Shown here: piece by piece, positions 46,206-60,009 of the stretch
Numbering within the stretch: the first letter of the stretch is position 1
Layout of the letters: every line of letters starts with the position of its first letter
Origin: Erigeron canadensis
Taxonomy: Eukaryota > Streptophyta > Magnoliopsida > Asterales > Asteraceae
Direction of reading: 5' to 3'
Length of the DNA stretch: 64,000 bases
Assembly (NCBI RefSeq): GCF_010389155.1
Contig: NC_057768.1
Coordinates: forward strand, 48,401,633-48,465,632
Notes under the pieces: model-generated
Told to the model about the DNA's origin: nothing
Seen by the model: the letters and a program-made list of their open reading frames with translations, nothing else
The model's database searches: none
Translations under genes and position numbers: made by a program

Positions 46206-46453
46206 TTGGTTGACGATGATATAATTAATTATATTTCGCATCTAACTTAAGGTTCATTAAATGTGTAATACATAAATATCATTTGGGGCTTAATTATTTT
46301 CAATTTTGTCATTAAAAAAAAACTAAAATGTAAATTGGGGCTTGATTAAGGCATCAATTTTGCTATATCCCGGGAATTGGCACAGCGCGTCAGCCAAAAT
46401 CAGTGTTATCGTATTTGGCTATTTGCCTTAAAAAAGCACTATTTTCACACTTA

Positions 46454-48385
46454 ATGAAAATGGCCCCGAAGCGGCCGCGAGCGACGAAAAACGAACACGA
46501 AGAATTAGCAATACAATTATATTCACCGCCAATCAAAAGACCCGAAATCGCGCCGGCCATACCGCCGGTGGTGGTTTTCGCTCATGGTGCTGGTGCTCCT
46601 TCTACTTCCGAGTGGATGATTAGGTTTCACTTTTTTTATTATTTACCTTAAAATCAGTGGTACATTATGCCTTAATAATAATTAGCCAAATTCACATTGT
46701 ATACTGAAGTTGTGGAATTCATATGAAGTTTTCAAGTCAAATGTAGTAATCATTTTTAATCTAACTAATTAGACTTTATATTTAATTTATTGTAGAAATT
46801 GTATGTGTGTGTGTGTATATATATATACTGTCAATATTAAATGATCAAGTACTGTAGCACATTATGCTAATTGTGCTAAGTTAGATCACATTGTACACCG
46901 AAGCTGTGGAATTACGATAAAGTTTGACTTTTGAAGTCAAAATTGCTAATTAAGGTTTAGGGGGGTGTTTGGATTAGCTTATATTCTGGGTTTATTTGAT
47001 CTGGAAAAAAAGGAACCTTGTATCTATTGTATATTATTCTCCAAATAGCAGACGAGAATCTGAATATAATGCTGCTTACTGGAAATGATAGCTTAATATG
47101 AAAGTGCTGGCCATGAAGGGCAAATCGGTGGTCCGTGGAGTCATGTATTTTTTATTTAGTTTTCTGCTTGCTTACTTCAAGATTTGTATTGAACATCAGG
47201 TTTGAGTTTTATGCAGATGGAGGAACTTGTTGGCCAAAGCTTTAAATCCTATCGAGATTGTAACTTTTGACTACCCATGTGAGTTTTGTTTAACGATTAA
47301 GTGAGTATAAGGAATTTTCGAGTTCTTATGTTCTTTGCAGTGTGACTGTGTGAGGTTAGCACATAAACTAATTGTGGCTTTTGGCAGATATTAATGGTAA
47401 AAGAAAAGCTGCACCAAAGCCTGAAAAACTGGTTGGGTTTCATACGGATGTTGTAAAAGAGGCTGCTGCCAAGTACCCTGAACATCCTTTAATTTTAGTT
47501 GGAAAATCCATGGGTTCAAGGTAATGATATATCTGTTAATATTCTTGCAGGGGGGTTCTGTAAAACTGTCTTTAGGCATATATAGTTGCAGTTAATAGTG
47601 TATTTTTAAAGAAGCCATTCTCTGATTCCGTGCAGAATCAGTTGTATGGTAGCTGCCGAGATCGATATTTTGGTTTCAGCTATAGTTTGCCTGGGATACC
47701 CACTAAAGGTTTTTCTACTTAAGTTATCTTTCCATTGATTATTTTGTCTATATATACGTTTTAATGAGTTAGAATATATAATTTACTTTATATTCTTGGT
47801 CTTTATAGTCCTCGATGAGAAACATGCCCTATATCAAACTTAATGTTGCAGGCTACGAATGGAGTCATTAGAGACGAGACCCTCTTGCAACTCACGGTTC
47901 CTATCATGTTTGTACAGGTAAAACAACAAACTTTTATGAAACAATAGCATATGCAAACACTGCTTCTTGTGCACTATCGTGGGTTAAATTTTATCTTCCT
48001 TTTATGTGTGTTTACATTGCTGACATATGGGCCTCTTTTTAAATGAAGTCTTCTCTTTTCTCATTCACAACGAAACCAACTATTTTAATGTTGGTGTTAC
48101 TTTGCATAAATCGTTGCTTTTTATCTTTGTTTGACATAGGGTGGTAATGATGGTTTTTGTCCACTGGCATCGCTGGAAGCCGTTAGAAAAAAATTAAAAG
48201 CTGTAAATGCTTTGCATGTTATCGAAAATGGTGATCACTCATTTCAAATCGCTAAGAAGAATCTTGAGTTAGCTGGCATGACTCGTGAAGAAGCCGAAGA
48301 ACGTGCTGTTGAAGCTGTTGCAATGTTTGTTTCACAAATCAGAGGGGAAAAGGTGAACAAAGGTTCTATAAGTAAGTTTGTATGA
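46454..48385 (+). CDS. Alpha/beta hydrolase, TEX30/KANSL3-like
   Basis: Six exons (46454-46623, 47217-47278, 47388-47520, 47636-47708, 47852-47917 and 48140-48385) with consistent phases give 249 residues. It is a small alpha/beta-hydrolase resembling the TEX30/KAT8 NSL-complex subunit 3 group: PPVVVFAHGAGAPSTSEWM early, the nucleophile elbow GKSMGSR with S118, GGNDGFCP with D172 and GDHSF with H201. That is a complete Ser-Asp-His set, so hydrolase activity is plausible, but the substrate is unknown. The basic N-terminus (MAPKRPRATK) could be a nuclear signal; this is inference. Two Mets three codons apart (46454 and 46460) could start it. The frame is open further upstream, but without homology. 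Confidence 0.88.
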
Positions 48386-48681
48386 GTGATAATTTTTTCG
48401 TATATACTATCCTATATCATATTATCAGCATAATTGTAATATCTGGTGAAATATTAAATTTCTCTGTCTTGCTTCTTAAATTTAGTCTTGCTTGAATTGT
48501 AATCCCTGACATTGATTAGCTCATTTGAACTGTTTTTGAGGAATATCGGTGGGGGATGGGTTACCTAGTTGAGAAACAGGTCATTTGTTAGAAATTGCAC
48601 ACAAAACAAACATAATTCTAGCATACTAGTTTCAATAAAATTCTACAACCACAAGTTTTGCTCATTGAACATACACGAACG

Positions 48682-48712
<31 letters not shown>

Positions 48713-50908
48713 CCGCACCTTCTTTACAGAACCCTATATATATTCATCGATAGAACGGTCCCTTTAGGTACGTCTCTATCTTTACATTTACAGTCACTTC
48801 CCTTCCTTCTCGAGTTTTTGTTTCTTTTATTGTGATCACCAATTCATGGTATGCAGTTGCTCATGCCCAATTTTTTCTTTTTTTCCACGGTTACACCTCC
48901 AAAACCATGGATAAATTGTTTTGGGCCAGGGTTCGGCCAGTGCCCATTGTTGTGTTGATCATAGTAGTGCATCTGGTCAGCCACTTTCTTACATTTCTTT
49001 CATTTTATTGGCAAAAGAATGTTCGTTTTCATTACGCTGGCAGCGGGCACTGGTGTTACATTTGTTTTGGAATTGACAGGGGAATTATTATGGTTATAGG
49101 TGTGGTCAACTGGTTTTTGGTAGCCACAGGCATTACATATATTCTGGGCATTTGTTGGGACATTTTTATGTTGAGTGGTGTGTTCAACTGATCTTTGACA
49201 TTGGATTGAAGCCATTGTAGATTAGTTTATATCATGTGTATATAGCAATTTCTGCAATGGGAATTGGATTCCCATATTGCAAATTTGGAATTGGATTCTC
49301 ATTTTCATTCATCTTTCTCCATGACTTCGTTTTTTGTTTTCTTTTTTGTAAGTGCCTTCTTTCTAGCTTAGGAGTGTGACATTACATCTTCTATAAGTAT
49401 AAAGTTTAATGTGCAGTGGTAGTTAAAATATGCATTAGGACTTTTAACAATCCTCTAGTTTGTTGGGTGGAATGTTACCTTGTCAAAAGACTTCTGTTAT
49501 AACTAGGAAAGTTATACCTAAGAAAGACGGGTGCATGCCAGAAGTCGTTTCTATATACGATTTTATTCTAAGCGAGTCAGCTAAAGAGAGACGGAAATAT
49601 GGGCGAACAAAAACATGATTGATTTAGCTTTTAGACAGAGTGACTTGGTAATATTAAACTATTAGACCTTACAGACATAATAGCATGAATACGAATGCGA
49701 ATTATATTTTTAGCATAAGAATAACATCTATCGAGTTCATACTTTTATCACTTGATGAGGCTAGAGTTTTAAGAGTCAAATCTGGAGCAAGTTGTTGATA
49801 GTTTATCCTGATATACGTGTGAACTATAGGTCATGCTTTAACAATATAAGAAATGGTACGAGTATTTGATGTAAGGTTACCCATGTGTGTTTCATTGAGA
49901 ATTCCACCATGTATGTGATATGGTAAAAACTTTTAACAATACTGATTATGAAGGAAACGAAGTACGAAGCAGTATATTACTTGACTTAATCAAGTAGCGT
50001 GCAAAGTCAAGCTGGAGATGCTCAGAGCATTGTACGTTATTGGGAAGTCTAAAGTTTGATGCTTTCAACATGTAATATTGATGCTATTGGGAAATATTAG
50101 ATTCTTTCGCTGGGTCAATGGAATGAAGATGTAGTTTTGCTAAAAGCTCTTGCAAAAAGCATGGGGTAAAGGTGGTGTACTAGAGATGCTAATAATCAGT
50201 TAGAAGATAAAGAAGACTGAGCTTGAAGATACACGAGTTGTGCATAATTGTAACTTTATTTTAGACTTTAATGATTACACAGTGGCGAATTGATGGCGGT
50301 TTAGACTATTGGGAGGCCTTTACATGTAAAAATTGGTCAATGAGATACACTAAGTCAGATAGGACATGCAAATATACTAGGGGTAGGATCACTAATTTTA
50401 TATGTTGCTAAAATAATGACTACAACTATCTAACATTATAAATTCATTTAGTTACAGAAAATAGCAGGTGCGCTGCTTCAAGAATGGCCAAGGGCATTCT
50501 ACCACAATGTGTTTCAAGGATGGATGACCATGTTGGACTTCACGATGCTGGTGTTGAACAAGTCAAGGATATTGGTAAGCAGGCATGTAATCTCATGAAG
50601 TATTGCATGATTAGAAATAAAGATCAATTTGCAAAACAACCAACTCGCCATGCGAGGATGAGGAAATCAGAACGGATACTAATAAACAAGCTTAAGAATC
50701 CTGTTTATGACAAGGATGGACGAGGATCAACAATTGACAAGCCACTAAACATAGATTAGACTTTGCATATTTGGGTAATAGCCACGTGTTATAGTAATTG
50801 GGATAGCCATTAGCCAGTTTAAGTATATTATCGAAATATTGTAATTGTAATGTAATTATTTTTGTGTTTTCATGAATGAAATCTTGGAACGTGTTTCATA
50901 TATATATA
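48386..50908. other. Hydrolase 3' region and intergenic
   Basis: A CA microsatellite lies at 48683-48708. Frames at 48832-49191 and 50484-50759 have no family I can name. The latter ends RKSERILINKLKNPVYDKDGRG, which could be the tail of a transposon protein, but I cannot support that. The rest shows nothing. Confidence 0.45.
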
Positions 50909-51300
50909 GGGGAGCAATCAAATAAGGACAGTTTTAAAATAAGAACGGTGAGAACACTTAAAAAACATCATTTTGATGCATTAAAAATCCATAAAACTAA
51001 CATAGTGTTTAACTAATTATCATTATTTAAGTGTTTAACAACACATTGATCCGTCAAAAGTGAAAAAATCACATTTTTTGTTGGATGCATCATTTTGATG
51101 AATATGCATCCAAGATGGATGCACAAAACAAAAAACGTGATTTTCTCGATTTTGACAGATCAATGTGTTGTTAAACACTTAAATAATGATAATTAGTTAA
51201 GCACTATGTTAGTTTTATGGACTTTTAATGCATCAAAATGATGTTTTTTAAGTATTCTCACCGTTCTTATTTTAAGACTGTTCTCATTGGAATGTTACCT
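50909..51300. mobile_element. Foldback (long inverted repeat) MITE
   Basis: About 390 bases that are almost entirely two inverted arms. Left: gttttaaaataagaacggtgagaac... onward to about 51065. Right: the reverse complement, from about 51145 to ...gttctyaccgttcttattttaagac near 51280. The centre is a short segment around atgcatccaagatggatgcac, itself a palindrome. The element is flanked by TA-rich sequence, so a TA target is possible. A truncated relative lies at about 9840-10085. Confidence 0.8.
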
Positions 51301-53379
51301 TATATATATATATATATATATATATGCAACCTGGGAATGGTTTCATGCTCAGTAAGAGAACCCTAATCGGAAAGAACTGGTACCGGTTATATCTAACTTT
51401 CGACATACACACATGAGAACGTGTTTGAATGAAATCTGGCGTTGATAACAAAAAACAATGTTAAGAGTATCAACACAAGATATTTCGTTTGTAGAGAGGT
51501 GTCTGGAAATGAGAAAATCAAGAAAGAAGTATTAGAAGATTACAGCATAAACTTGCATCAAATAAAACACTATAATCTGTTATAAACTTATAATAGAAAA
51601 CAATGATCCTAATATCCAAAGTAAAATAACAAAATAGCAACTATTGAAACAGACCTGTAAAGCTGTTTTGAGCATTGAGGAAGAGCATCACCAAAAGTTC
51701 TTTTATGTAACATCTACTTCGAAAGAAATTTCTCATATTTGCTAACACTGATGGTCTACAACCAAAGACACCAGTGGCAATGTCAACACCAGCTGAGCAT
51801 GAGACATTCATTAGCTAGAAGTTCATGCAAACCGGCGTATGCATAACCTGCAAAAACAACCCGTTCAAGCAGCTCATATCAATCACACAAACCCACATCT
51901 TGGAGAAAACCCCAGATCTAGTCATTTAATCAGCAGTGTAAATATGAGTCCAGCTAAAATGTGCACAGCTGTATGAAATCAGAGACTCGGTAGTTGATAC
52001 AAATTTCATGGATGCCATATTTATAACGATCCAATAATCACCCTCGCATGCAGATTTTGGGCAAGTGATTGCAATACTTCAGTCGCAAGAGGCAGATCGC
52101 AATAAAAATAACAACTCTACAGGTAATAATGATTATAAAGGAACGACAGTAGGAAGAAACACAGGGTTTAAGCTGGTAGATCAATGCGACTTTGTAATTC
52201 CCAACAGTTTTCAACTATCATTTAATTAGATTTGGAATTCTTGGGGAAAAATATATAAAATATTCTATGTCAAATCTGTAAGGTGTGTATGTAGTAAAGA
52301 ATGCCAAATAGGGTCGAAAGGATAGTGGACGATTTTGAAGAGCTAAATGCATGCATCATTCCACGGATGTAAATAAACAAATAAAAAAAGTAACCACTCT
52401 GACCAATTCATGTAAGCTGGTGAAAATACCAACAAAAAGCATTAAAGTTCATTTCCAGAAAACTTAGATTACTCTACAAATACTGATATGATATCAATAA
52501 CATAATTTTTTTTGAATATCGGAGTTGAGAGAAAGCCATAATAAGCAATCTCAATATGTAGAAATATTTTATGAAAAATAAGGTAGTTGCAGCAAAGAGC
52601 AAGTTGTAAACCCATAAACCGTCTAATTACAGTGATACAGTCATTTCTCTATGCACTTTCCCTGGCTTTGTGCATGTTTGGATAAGATTTGAAAGAACCG
52701 TCGTGCCTATATTTGTTTAACTTAATTATTTTTGTGTGGCATCCATTTCACATTTTATGCTTCAAGAAGAGATGATTATGGCTACCAAAAATGAGAATTA
52801 ATATTGGGTGCAAACACACCTGGTCTGCAAGAAAGTATGTGCACTTGTAACACACTGCATTTGTCTGTCATTAGGAGCTCAGTGGCTCCAATAACAGAAC
52901 ATTCAGAATCTTGCACAAGACTCCTGCACCAGAAAAAGATGGGAATGCCAATAAAGACTCACATCAGGTGGAACCAACTGCACTACAATGCTACATGGAA
53001 AAATGGAAGTCAAGATAAGTATGCAGTGGTAGTAACAGGATATATGTCATTTGTTACCATAGGTTGTAACTGTAAGTATTTTACTTGTAACCCGGTGAGT
53101 ATATACTGAAGTTCATTTTCATTTCTGGAAGAACAAAATTCATCACAAAAATTCCAACTAATTGTTAACTGACAACTGTCTTAATTAAGATGCCAATTGA
53201 TAATGTCTTCTAACCTATGTAGGTAAGTGCCTATTTGTTATGAAAATTATGGTCTGCCTAAAATGTAGGCCTAAAAAGGAATGAAGAAACATGGCAGAAT
53301 CAAAGGTAAAGATGACAAGAAAGAAAAGACATGTGCGAGGAAATAGAGACATTCAAGTTAACGTTACCAATAACAATCT
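51301..53379. other. Intergenic or introns of an unidentified minus-strand gene
   Basis: A TA microsatellite lies at 51301-51325. On the minus strand several short coding-looking pieces are bordered by AG: about 52800-52920 (DSECSVIGATELLMTDKC) and a possible last exon near 51826-51859 ending in a stop. None can be assigned to a family. Confidence 0.35.
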
Positions 53380-53394
53380 GATGTGATAATAACT

Positions 53395-53500
53395 GATCAT
53401 AGATTTCCAACTGAAATGTGATAATCAGCAGCCTGCGCGGTCCCTGATCCTTGTTCAGCCCACAAAACCTGAGGTATTCTGACACATTTCCGGGACTACA
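53395..53500 (-). pseudogene. Orphan exon-like block, LRFCGL type
   Basis: The minus strand codes VSEYLRFCGLNKDQGPRR and then LLIITFQLEIYDQLLSHQIVIGN, followed by GTAACG, a possible splice donor. Degenerate copies lie at 54080-54200 and 57850-57930, both with stops or shifts. It may be a real exon of the minus-strand gene whose first exon is near 61.4 kb. Family not recognised. Confidence 0.35.
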
Positions 53501-53769
53501 AAATAATCAAAATATATGATAAGAAACAGATACAGCCATATTAACAACCAACCTCTAATTGTACCGAAATAGGAAATAAACTTTCTTGATACAATAACTA
53601 ACCCCCATCAGTAACAAGTATGTGTGGCCGATAACTAAACATTATGATACATACCGTGTATCCCAATGAGTAGGGAGGTCATTCAAAATCAGGAAAAAAA
53701 AAATCCTAGAAACACATAAAAGAAAAGAAAGATTGTAACAATAAACCATATTAAAAAGCAACCAACCAG

Positions 53770-53856
53770 GATCTTCAAGCATCACCAATTCATTGGTTTT
53801 ATATCTTATAAAGTCCCTAATTCCTAAAACCTGCAATTCCCTAATTCTTGTCATAA
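53770..53856 (-). pseudogene. Orphan exon-like block, MTRIRE type
   Basis: The minus strand codes MTRIRELQVLGIRDFIRY and then KTNELVMLEDPG. A degraded relative is at 58160-58240. It lies upstream, in minus-strand order, of the LRFCGL block, so both may belong to one gene or pseudogene. Not recognised. Confidence 0.3.
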
Positions 53857-55289
53857 TTATATGACTGAAAAATAATCATAAATAAAATATACGGAGAACA
53901 AATTCACGAAGATTAAGAGCTTGAAAAAAAATTAATAGAATTTAAGAAAAGAAACCTTCAACAAAATAGTACCTATAACAATAGATGGATAGCCAGGAAA
54001 CAAAAAATGATTAGAATATAAGAAAAGAAACCTTCAACTAAATATTACCTATAACAATAGATGGATGATTATAACCAGTTAGAGATTTCTAACTAAAAAT
54101 GTGATAATCAAAAGCCTATGCCGTCCTAACTCCTTGATCAATTTACAAAATGCAGAGTATTCTAACAGAACTTCGGGGTTGGAAAATAATCAAAATATAT
54201 GAAACAGATATACAATTAACCAAAATTTTTAAGAAACAATGTACCATCAACGGTGGTCTTACAGTTTAATAAATTGTCACTAACGAAAAGCTACCAAGGC
54301 CTTTTGATCTTGGAACAAACAAAAATACCCATGAGTAGAACAAAACAGAGCAACTATAAATAAATCTTACTCTATACTATGATATGAAAATCTGTTGAGT
54401 AAACTACAAAATGAAAAGGTAAATAATTGACCAACAACTACATCTTACTCCACCCTGGCCCCCCGTGAAAGGAACATACATGGGCCAGCCCGTCATGATA
54501 AGACATTAATATGACCATCACAGCATGACGACAACACATGGAATTAAGCCATACTAACGACAAATTAAACCAAGAAATTTAGGTCTTGAAACATCATCAA
54601 TTGTTGATTGTCTTGCTTTTGTAGAATATCTGAATACGTATAAATTAACAACCCTGAAGGCATTAAACAAACGAATCACCAATAAAACCAAAAAGGGGGA
54701 AATATCGAACAGAAAAACAAAGCCACCTGACATCATAGATCGAAACGTATGTTTCTGCCCATCAGCAATATTGCCCGACGGATGAAGATGTCATAATATT
54801 CCAAACAGTAGGTTAAAAACCACTAATAATGACAAGTTGTGGTTAGCAACATGCAAAATAGTGCATATCACCCGAAAAAGAAAACATACCTGCGTACGGT
54901 CATATAAAAGGCATTTAAACGAAATAACATGTTCAAACGAATCCAAAAACTTCAGTGCTACCATGTTCCCAATCTTCTATTTTCTGGAGTCTGGACCATC
55001 ATTATGCAGAGACTGCTAACAGACTAATACCCCATATAATACGGCTAACAAAGAGACTTCATGGCCAATAACTGCCAACCTGTCCATAGTTTCCCGTGCA
55101 TTCACTCTTACAGGAACCTCGCATTGAGAAGGTAACAAACACATCTATATTAGTAGCTGGAGTATTATGATGCAAATAATTAGTTACTAGTGGTTGAAAT
55201 CCATGTTGTGCGGTGTGGCCTAAATTGGCATGCCATACGATCAAGAAACAGAAAATAAAAAACTCTGGAGTTGTCTTTCATATTAAAAA

Positions 55290-55533
55290 AAAGTCCAGTC
55301 CTTCACTTGCTAGCGCAGTGGTAGGACACCCGGAAGTTGGAGCGAGGGTCACAAGTTCGAATCTCATCTCGAGCATTATGGCTGGCCAGGTTTCTTGGCG
55401 GAGCGAGTTGAATTTACCGGGTGGGGCGGGCGGGGGGAGGGAATCGGGTAGGCCCACGGTATTCAGTCCGGATACCCGTGGTCCGGCCCTTCACTGTTCT
55501 ATAAAAAAAATATATAAAAAAAATAAGAGTCTA
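55290..55533 (+). mobile_element. SINE inserted in only one duplicate
   Basis: Box A TAGCGCAGTGGTAGG at 55311-55325 and box B AGTTCGAATCT at 55354-55364, followed by a GC-rich body and an A/T-rich tail. Flanks aagtcca (55291-55297) and gagtcta (55527-55533) look like a target duplication. The duplicated region at 59625-59650 shows the empty site (aaaaaagtccaattccag). It belongs to a different family from the SINEs at 1743 and 16440. Confidence 0.85.
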
Positions 55534-55899
55534 ATTCCAGTATATCTATTAAAACCAGTTTCATGTTCATATTTAGCAAAACAAGCACTTCCTTTATATA
55601 AAAATTTTGATTCAGTCTACCTTTAAAGCTAAATCCATATGATATCAAACAGTCCATTTATGGTCTATTTATCGAAGTTGATCACATGTACAAGGGTATA
55701 ATTGTACCCCATAAAAACAGAACTTGCCTCATTACATATTTTAACCAGTCTTGTTTTAGCGCTAGTTCTATATGATATCGAGTCGTACATCTCATGTCAA
55801 CTTGTTGCAAGAGAATTTTGTGACTACATAGATTCTTCTAGTAGGGAGGAATTCAAAAGCAACTGAAACTTTAGTAACATAAGCAACCCAAATAATAAA

Positions 55900-56870
55900 A
55901 TGTCAAAACCACAAAAGATAGGAGAAGTCAAATGCAAATGCAGTCCCCACAACAAGAACAACCTACATACAGATGATCAACCCTCGAGTACAAGCCTAAA
56001 AGTACAAGAAAAAGTTGAAACACACATTTAGGTGCTCTAGTATGCGAATTCAAAAGTAATTGAATGGCTCAAAACATATGTAACCCCATTATTAAAAACA
56101 CCAAAAACCACATAAAGTAAAAGAAGTCAAAAGCTAATGCAATCTTCACTACAAGAACCCTAAAACACACAATTAACGGTCAAGTACAAGCCTCAAAGTA
56201 CAAGAGAAGCTGGAACGAGTGTTCAGGTGTTCTTGTAGTGGGGTATAAAAAAGCAACTGAACATTTTAAAAACGTATCCAACCACATTGTCAAGAAAACG
56301 TAAAAACCAGAGTAAGTAGGGGAAGTCAAAGGCTAAAGCAAGTTCAAGTACAAGAACCTGCATACACATAATCAAACCCTCAAAAGCACAAGCCTCAAAG
56401 TACTAGAGAGTTGAAACAAGTGTAAATCTGTGTTCTAGTAGTGGATGAAAGCAATTGAAAACTTTATAAGCATATGTAAAACCAGTCCCCATTAGCAAAA
56501 CATGAAAACCACATAAAATAAGGGGAATTCGAAAGTTAAAGCAATTCCCAGTACAAGAACCTGCATACACATGATCAAACCCTCAAGCACAAGCCTCAAA
56601 GTACTAGAGAGTTGAAAGAAGAGTAAACCTATGTTCCAGTAGTGGATAGATAATACAAAAGCAGTTGAAAACTTTATAAACATATGTAAAACCAACCTCC
56701 ATTAGCAAAACATGAAAACCCATAAAATAAGGGGAATTCAAAAGCAGATGCAAACCCCTCTACAACAACAGTCTAGATACACACAATCAACCCTCAAGTA
56801 CAAGCCTCAAAGTACAAGAAAAGTTGAAACGAGTGATTAAATGTTCTAGTAGTTGAGAACTGCAAATGGT
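55900..56870. repeat. Minisatellite of about 200 bases, five units, left array
   Basis: The phrase CAAGCCTCAAAGTAC recurs at 55991, 56187, 56389, 56590 and 56801 (spacings 196, 202, 201, 211), each time followed by a GTTGAAACGAGTGTT-like phrase and TTCTAGTAGT. Units are diverged. Confidence 0.85.
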
Positions 56871-57639
56871 GGATACCAAAACCAAATTAACAACCTGAAA
56901 GTGTTCGCTTCAGAGAATGTGAAGCGGGTGTGTAAGCCTTCTCATAGACGAGGATTATGGTTTGTTGAATGTAAGGTAGCACGTTTCCATATAAAATAGG
57001 ACTTGCCAAAATATGAAAATAACTATCATTATTATAGCAGGTATATGGTAATACTTAGTTAATATGAAGCATAAGACAATAACAATTTGTACCGAATTAT
57101 ATCCCAAGAAACAATTTTGAGGGCCTTAGTGACGTAAAGTATATAATTATACCAAGTATATCATCATGTTAAACCAATGTGAAATAGATTTCAAAAATTC
57201 TTTAAAAAATCTAATATTATCTTAATAAAGAAAAGTTAAAAAATAATAATAATAATCATTCAAATGTTGTAAAAAAAACAAATAGATGTAGTAACGTACA
57301 TGATGATTTTCGAATGAATCATGATAATATCTGAATCTTGAACTGGTATGAATTTACTTCTCCATTAAAGGATATGAAACAAACAAGTCGTGCAAGAAGA
57401 GACCCAAACCAACAATGCATAAAATCTGGAGTTAACAGAAAGTGTTTATCATTGAGAGAGTACAGCAATGAGTCCACTCCATGTAGAACTATAGAAGTAC
57501 CTAAAAAAAAAGTAAAAAACCATAAAACTTAACGAGACTGGCAGTATATCGACAATAAACACACAGATTCTGCATTACCTCTCAAAGAAAAATCATCATG
57601 CAAGCAAATGACTGTCCATGGCATATACAAAATAGAAAA

Positions 57640-57842
57640 TGTGTATTGTATATGTATCAATCTGTTTTTGAGGAAAAAAAAATCTCACTTGAGAAGACAG
57701 CTGACATATATGTATCAATCGGTCTTTGAAACAAAAAAAAAAAAAGTCTCACTTGAGAAGACAGCTGACACAATTGTTGTAGATGTTAACTGATTGTACA
57801 TTTGTATTGTATATGTATCAATCTGTCTTTGAAAAAAAAAAG
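57640..57842. repeat. Tandem repeat, about 65-base unit
   Basis: Three partial copies of a unit with tgtatcaatcyg, a long A run and tctcacttgagaagacag. Confidence 0.7.
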
Positions 57843-60009
57843 GATAGAAAATGTGATAATCAGAAGCCTATGGTCCTAACTCCTTGGTCAGCCAACAAAA
57901 GTCCAGAGTATTCTGATATAATTTCGGGATCGTAAAATAATCAAAACATAACCACAATTAGACGAAGCAATGTACCATCGTAAAATAATCTACTGGTCTT
58001 ACAGTTCAAATCAGAGAATCAATAATCATCCAGCTGCAAGATAATGAAAAGCTACCGTTTTTAATCCTGGAAAGAAACAAAAGTACCCATTGAATCTTAC
58101 TCCACCCTATAGATACAACTACCACAACCCGGTCATGCTGCAAAATGTGACGTCATGAATTCTTTGGTTTTATGTTATCGTCCAATGAAGTCCCAAAATC
58201 CTTGAACCTGAAATTCCCTAATCCTAGTTATACTTTTGTGATTGAAAAATGAACATGGTTGAAGAAATAAGAAAAAGAACCTTTAAGCAGTAACAGATTA
58301 CTTCCAATTTGAGTTTGATCATCAAAATCTTCAATGGCATTAATGGTATCCGCCTACCTGGTCTTAGTTTCTTGAACCTAAACTTACTTGATCACAAAAA
58401 GAATCGAACATACTATGAGCAAAAAAAAGGTAACAGTAAGAAAGTAATAGAAGCCTCGGCTTAACCTTATTGCTAGAGGGTACAGGAGCTGGTGGCTGGC
58501 CAGCAACCAACCATACATGCACGAAGCAACCATACCAATGGAACTGATGTTATCTGGTCATAACTTCTTGAACCTACAATCACTCGATAACAAAAAATAA
58601 TAATTTATACAACATTTATTGTATGCTTAAAACAGTAACTGTAAGAAGGAGCATGAACACTTACAGCAACGGGATGGCTAGGAAGTGATATAGCAGAACA
58701 GCAGGTGCCATTAATTTTTTTGATAACCAACCAAACCCTGCAAATGCAAATAAAAATAATCTGACTACTCTGTATTGGGTAAAGTACAAAATAAAAAAGT
58801 AAACAATCGACCAACAACAACCATCTTACTCCACCCTGGCCTCCTATGAAAGGAAAAACACGGGCCAGTCCGGCGTGACAAGACATTCATACGACCATCC
58901 CAGCATGACGACAATGCATGAATTATACCATACTAACAAAAAGGGGAAAATATGGTATAGAAAAACAAAAATCATCCGACGGCATAGATCCAATTGTATG
59001 TTTCTGTCCCGCAGCTATATAACCAAAGTGGTAAAGATGTCTTGGATTCCCAAACAGAAGGTTAAAAACCACTAATAATGAAAAGCTGTGGTTATGTTAA
59101 AATATAAGTGGCATGCAAAATAGTGTATGTCATAAGGAAAGAAAACATACCTGTGTATGGTCATATAAAGGTATTTAAACCAATACTTGGTTAGTGAAAA
59201 GGAAAGCATGCAATCTGTCTTCAAATTTTTTCATATAGGCAGATATAGAACTTCTTCGTTCTCCAATTCAACTCCAGTAGCATAATCAGACGAATCCACT
59301 ATCTGCACTGCTACCATGTTCCCAATCCTCTATTTTCTGGACCATCATTATGAGACTGCTAACAGAGTTATCCCCTGTATGAACTGCTAACAAAGAAACT
59401 TCATGGCCAATAACTGCCAACCTGTCCATAGTTTCCCGTGCATGCACTCTTACAGGAACCTCGCATTGAGAAGGATCAGTAACAAAAACATCTATATTAG
59501 TAGCTGGAGTATTATGATGCAAATAATAACTAGTTACTAGTGGGTGAAATCCATGCTGTGCGGTGTGGCCTAAATTGGCATGCCATACGATCAAGACACA
59601 GAAAATAAAAACTCTCGAGGTGTCTTTCATATTATAAAAAAGTCCAATTCCAGTATATATATTAAAACCAGTTTCATGTTCATATTTAGCAAAACAAGCA
59701 CTTCCTTTATATAAAATTTTGATTCGGTCTACCTTTAAAGCTAAATCCATATGATATCAAACAGTCCATCTATGGTCTATTTATTGAAGCTGATCACATG
59801 TTCAAGTATATAATTGTACCCCATAAAAACAGAACTTGCCTCATGACATATTTTAACCAGTCTTGTTTTAGGGCTAGTTCTATATGATATCGAGTTATAC
59901 ATCTCAAGTCAACTTGTTGCAAGAGAAATTTGTGACTACATAGATTCTTCTAATAGCGGGGAATTCGAAAGCAACTGAAAATCTAGTTATATAGGCAACC
60001 CAAATAATA

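Larger units (their letters stand above)
53380..57380 (-). repeat. Segmental tandem duplication, left copy
   Basis: Matches 57840-61463 in the same order and orientation. Anchors (left/right): 54080/57850, 54454/58832, 55075/59415, 55560/59660, 55991/60104 and 57303/61366. The offset drops from about 4.35 kb to about 4.1 kb across the SINE at 55290-55533, which only the left copy has. One block (minus-strand LRFCGLNKDQGP-type) occurs three times: 53395, 54080 and 57850. Confidence 0.85.

Noticed and set aside
48832..49191. Plus-strand frame with several hydrophobic segments, and a minus-strand Cys/His frame over the same bases
   Set aside because: No recognisable domain on either strand, no splice context and no promoter. 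The hydrophobicity follows from T-rich sequence.
50484..50759. 91-residue frame ending SERILINKLKNPVYDKDG
   Set aside because: It has the look of a transposon-protein tail, but I could not place it in a family, so I did not call it a gene.
53642..53854. Complete 70-residue ORF as a gene
   Set aside because: Only its first part is repeated in the duplicate and it runs into intron-like T-rich sequence, so it is listed only as an exon-like block.
55311..55380. tRNA gene
   Set aside because: A and B boxes are present but the sequence does not fold into a full cloverleaf and continues into a SINE body.
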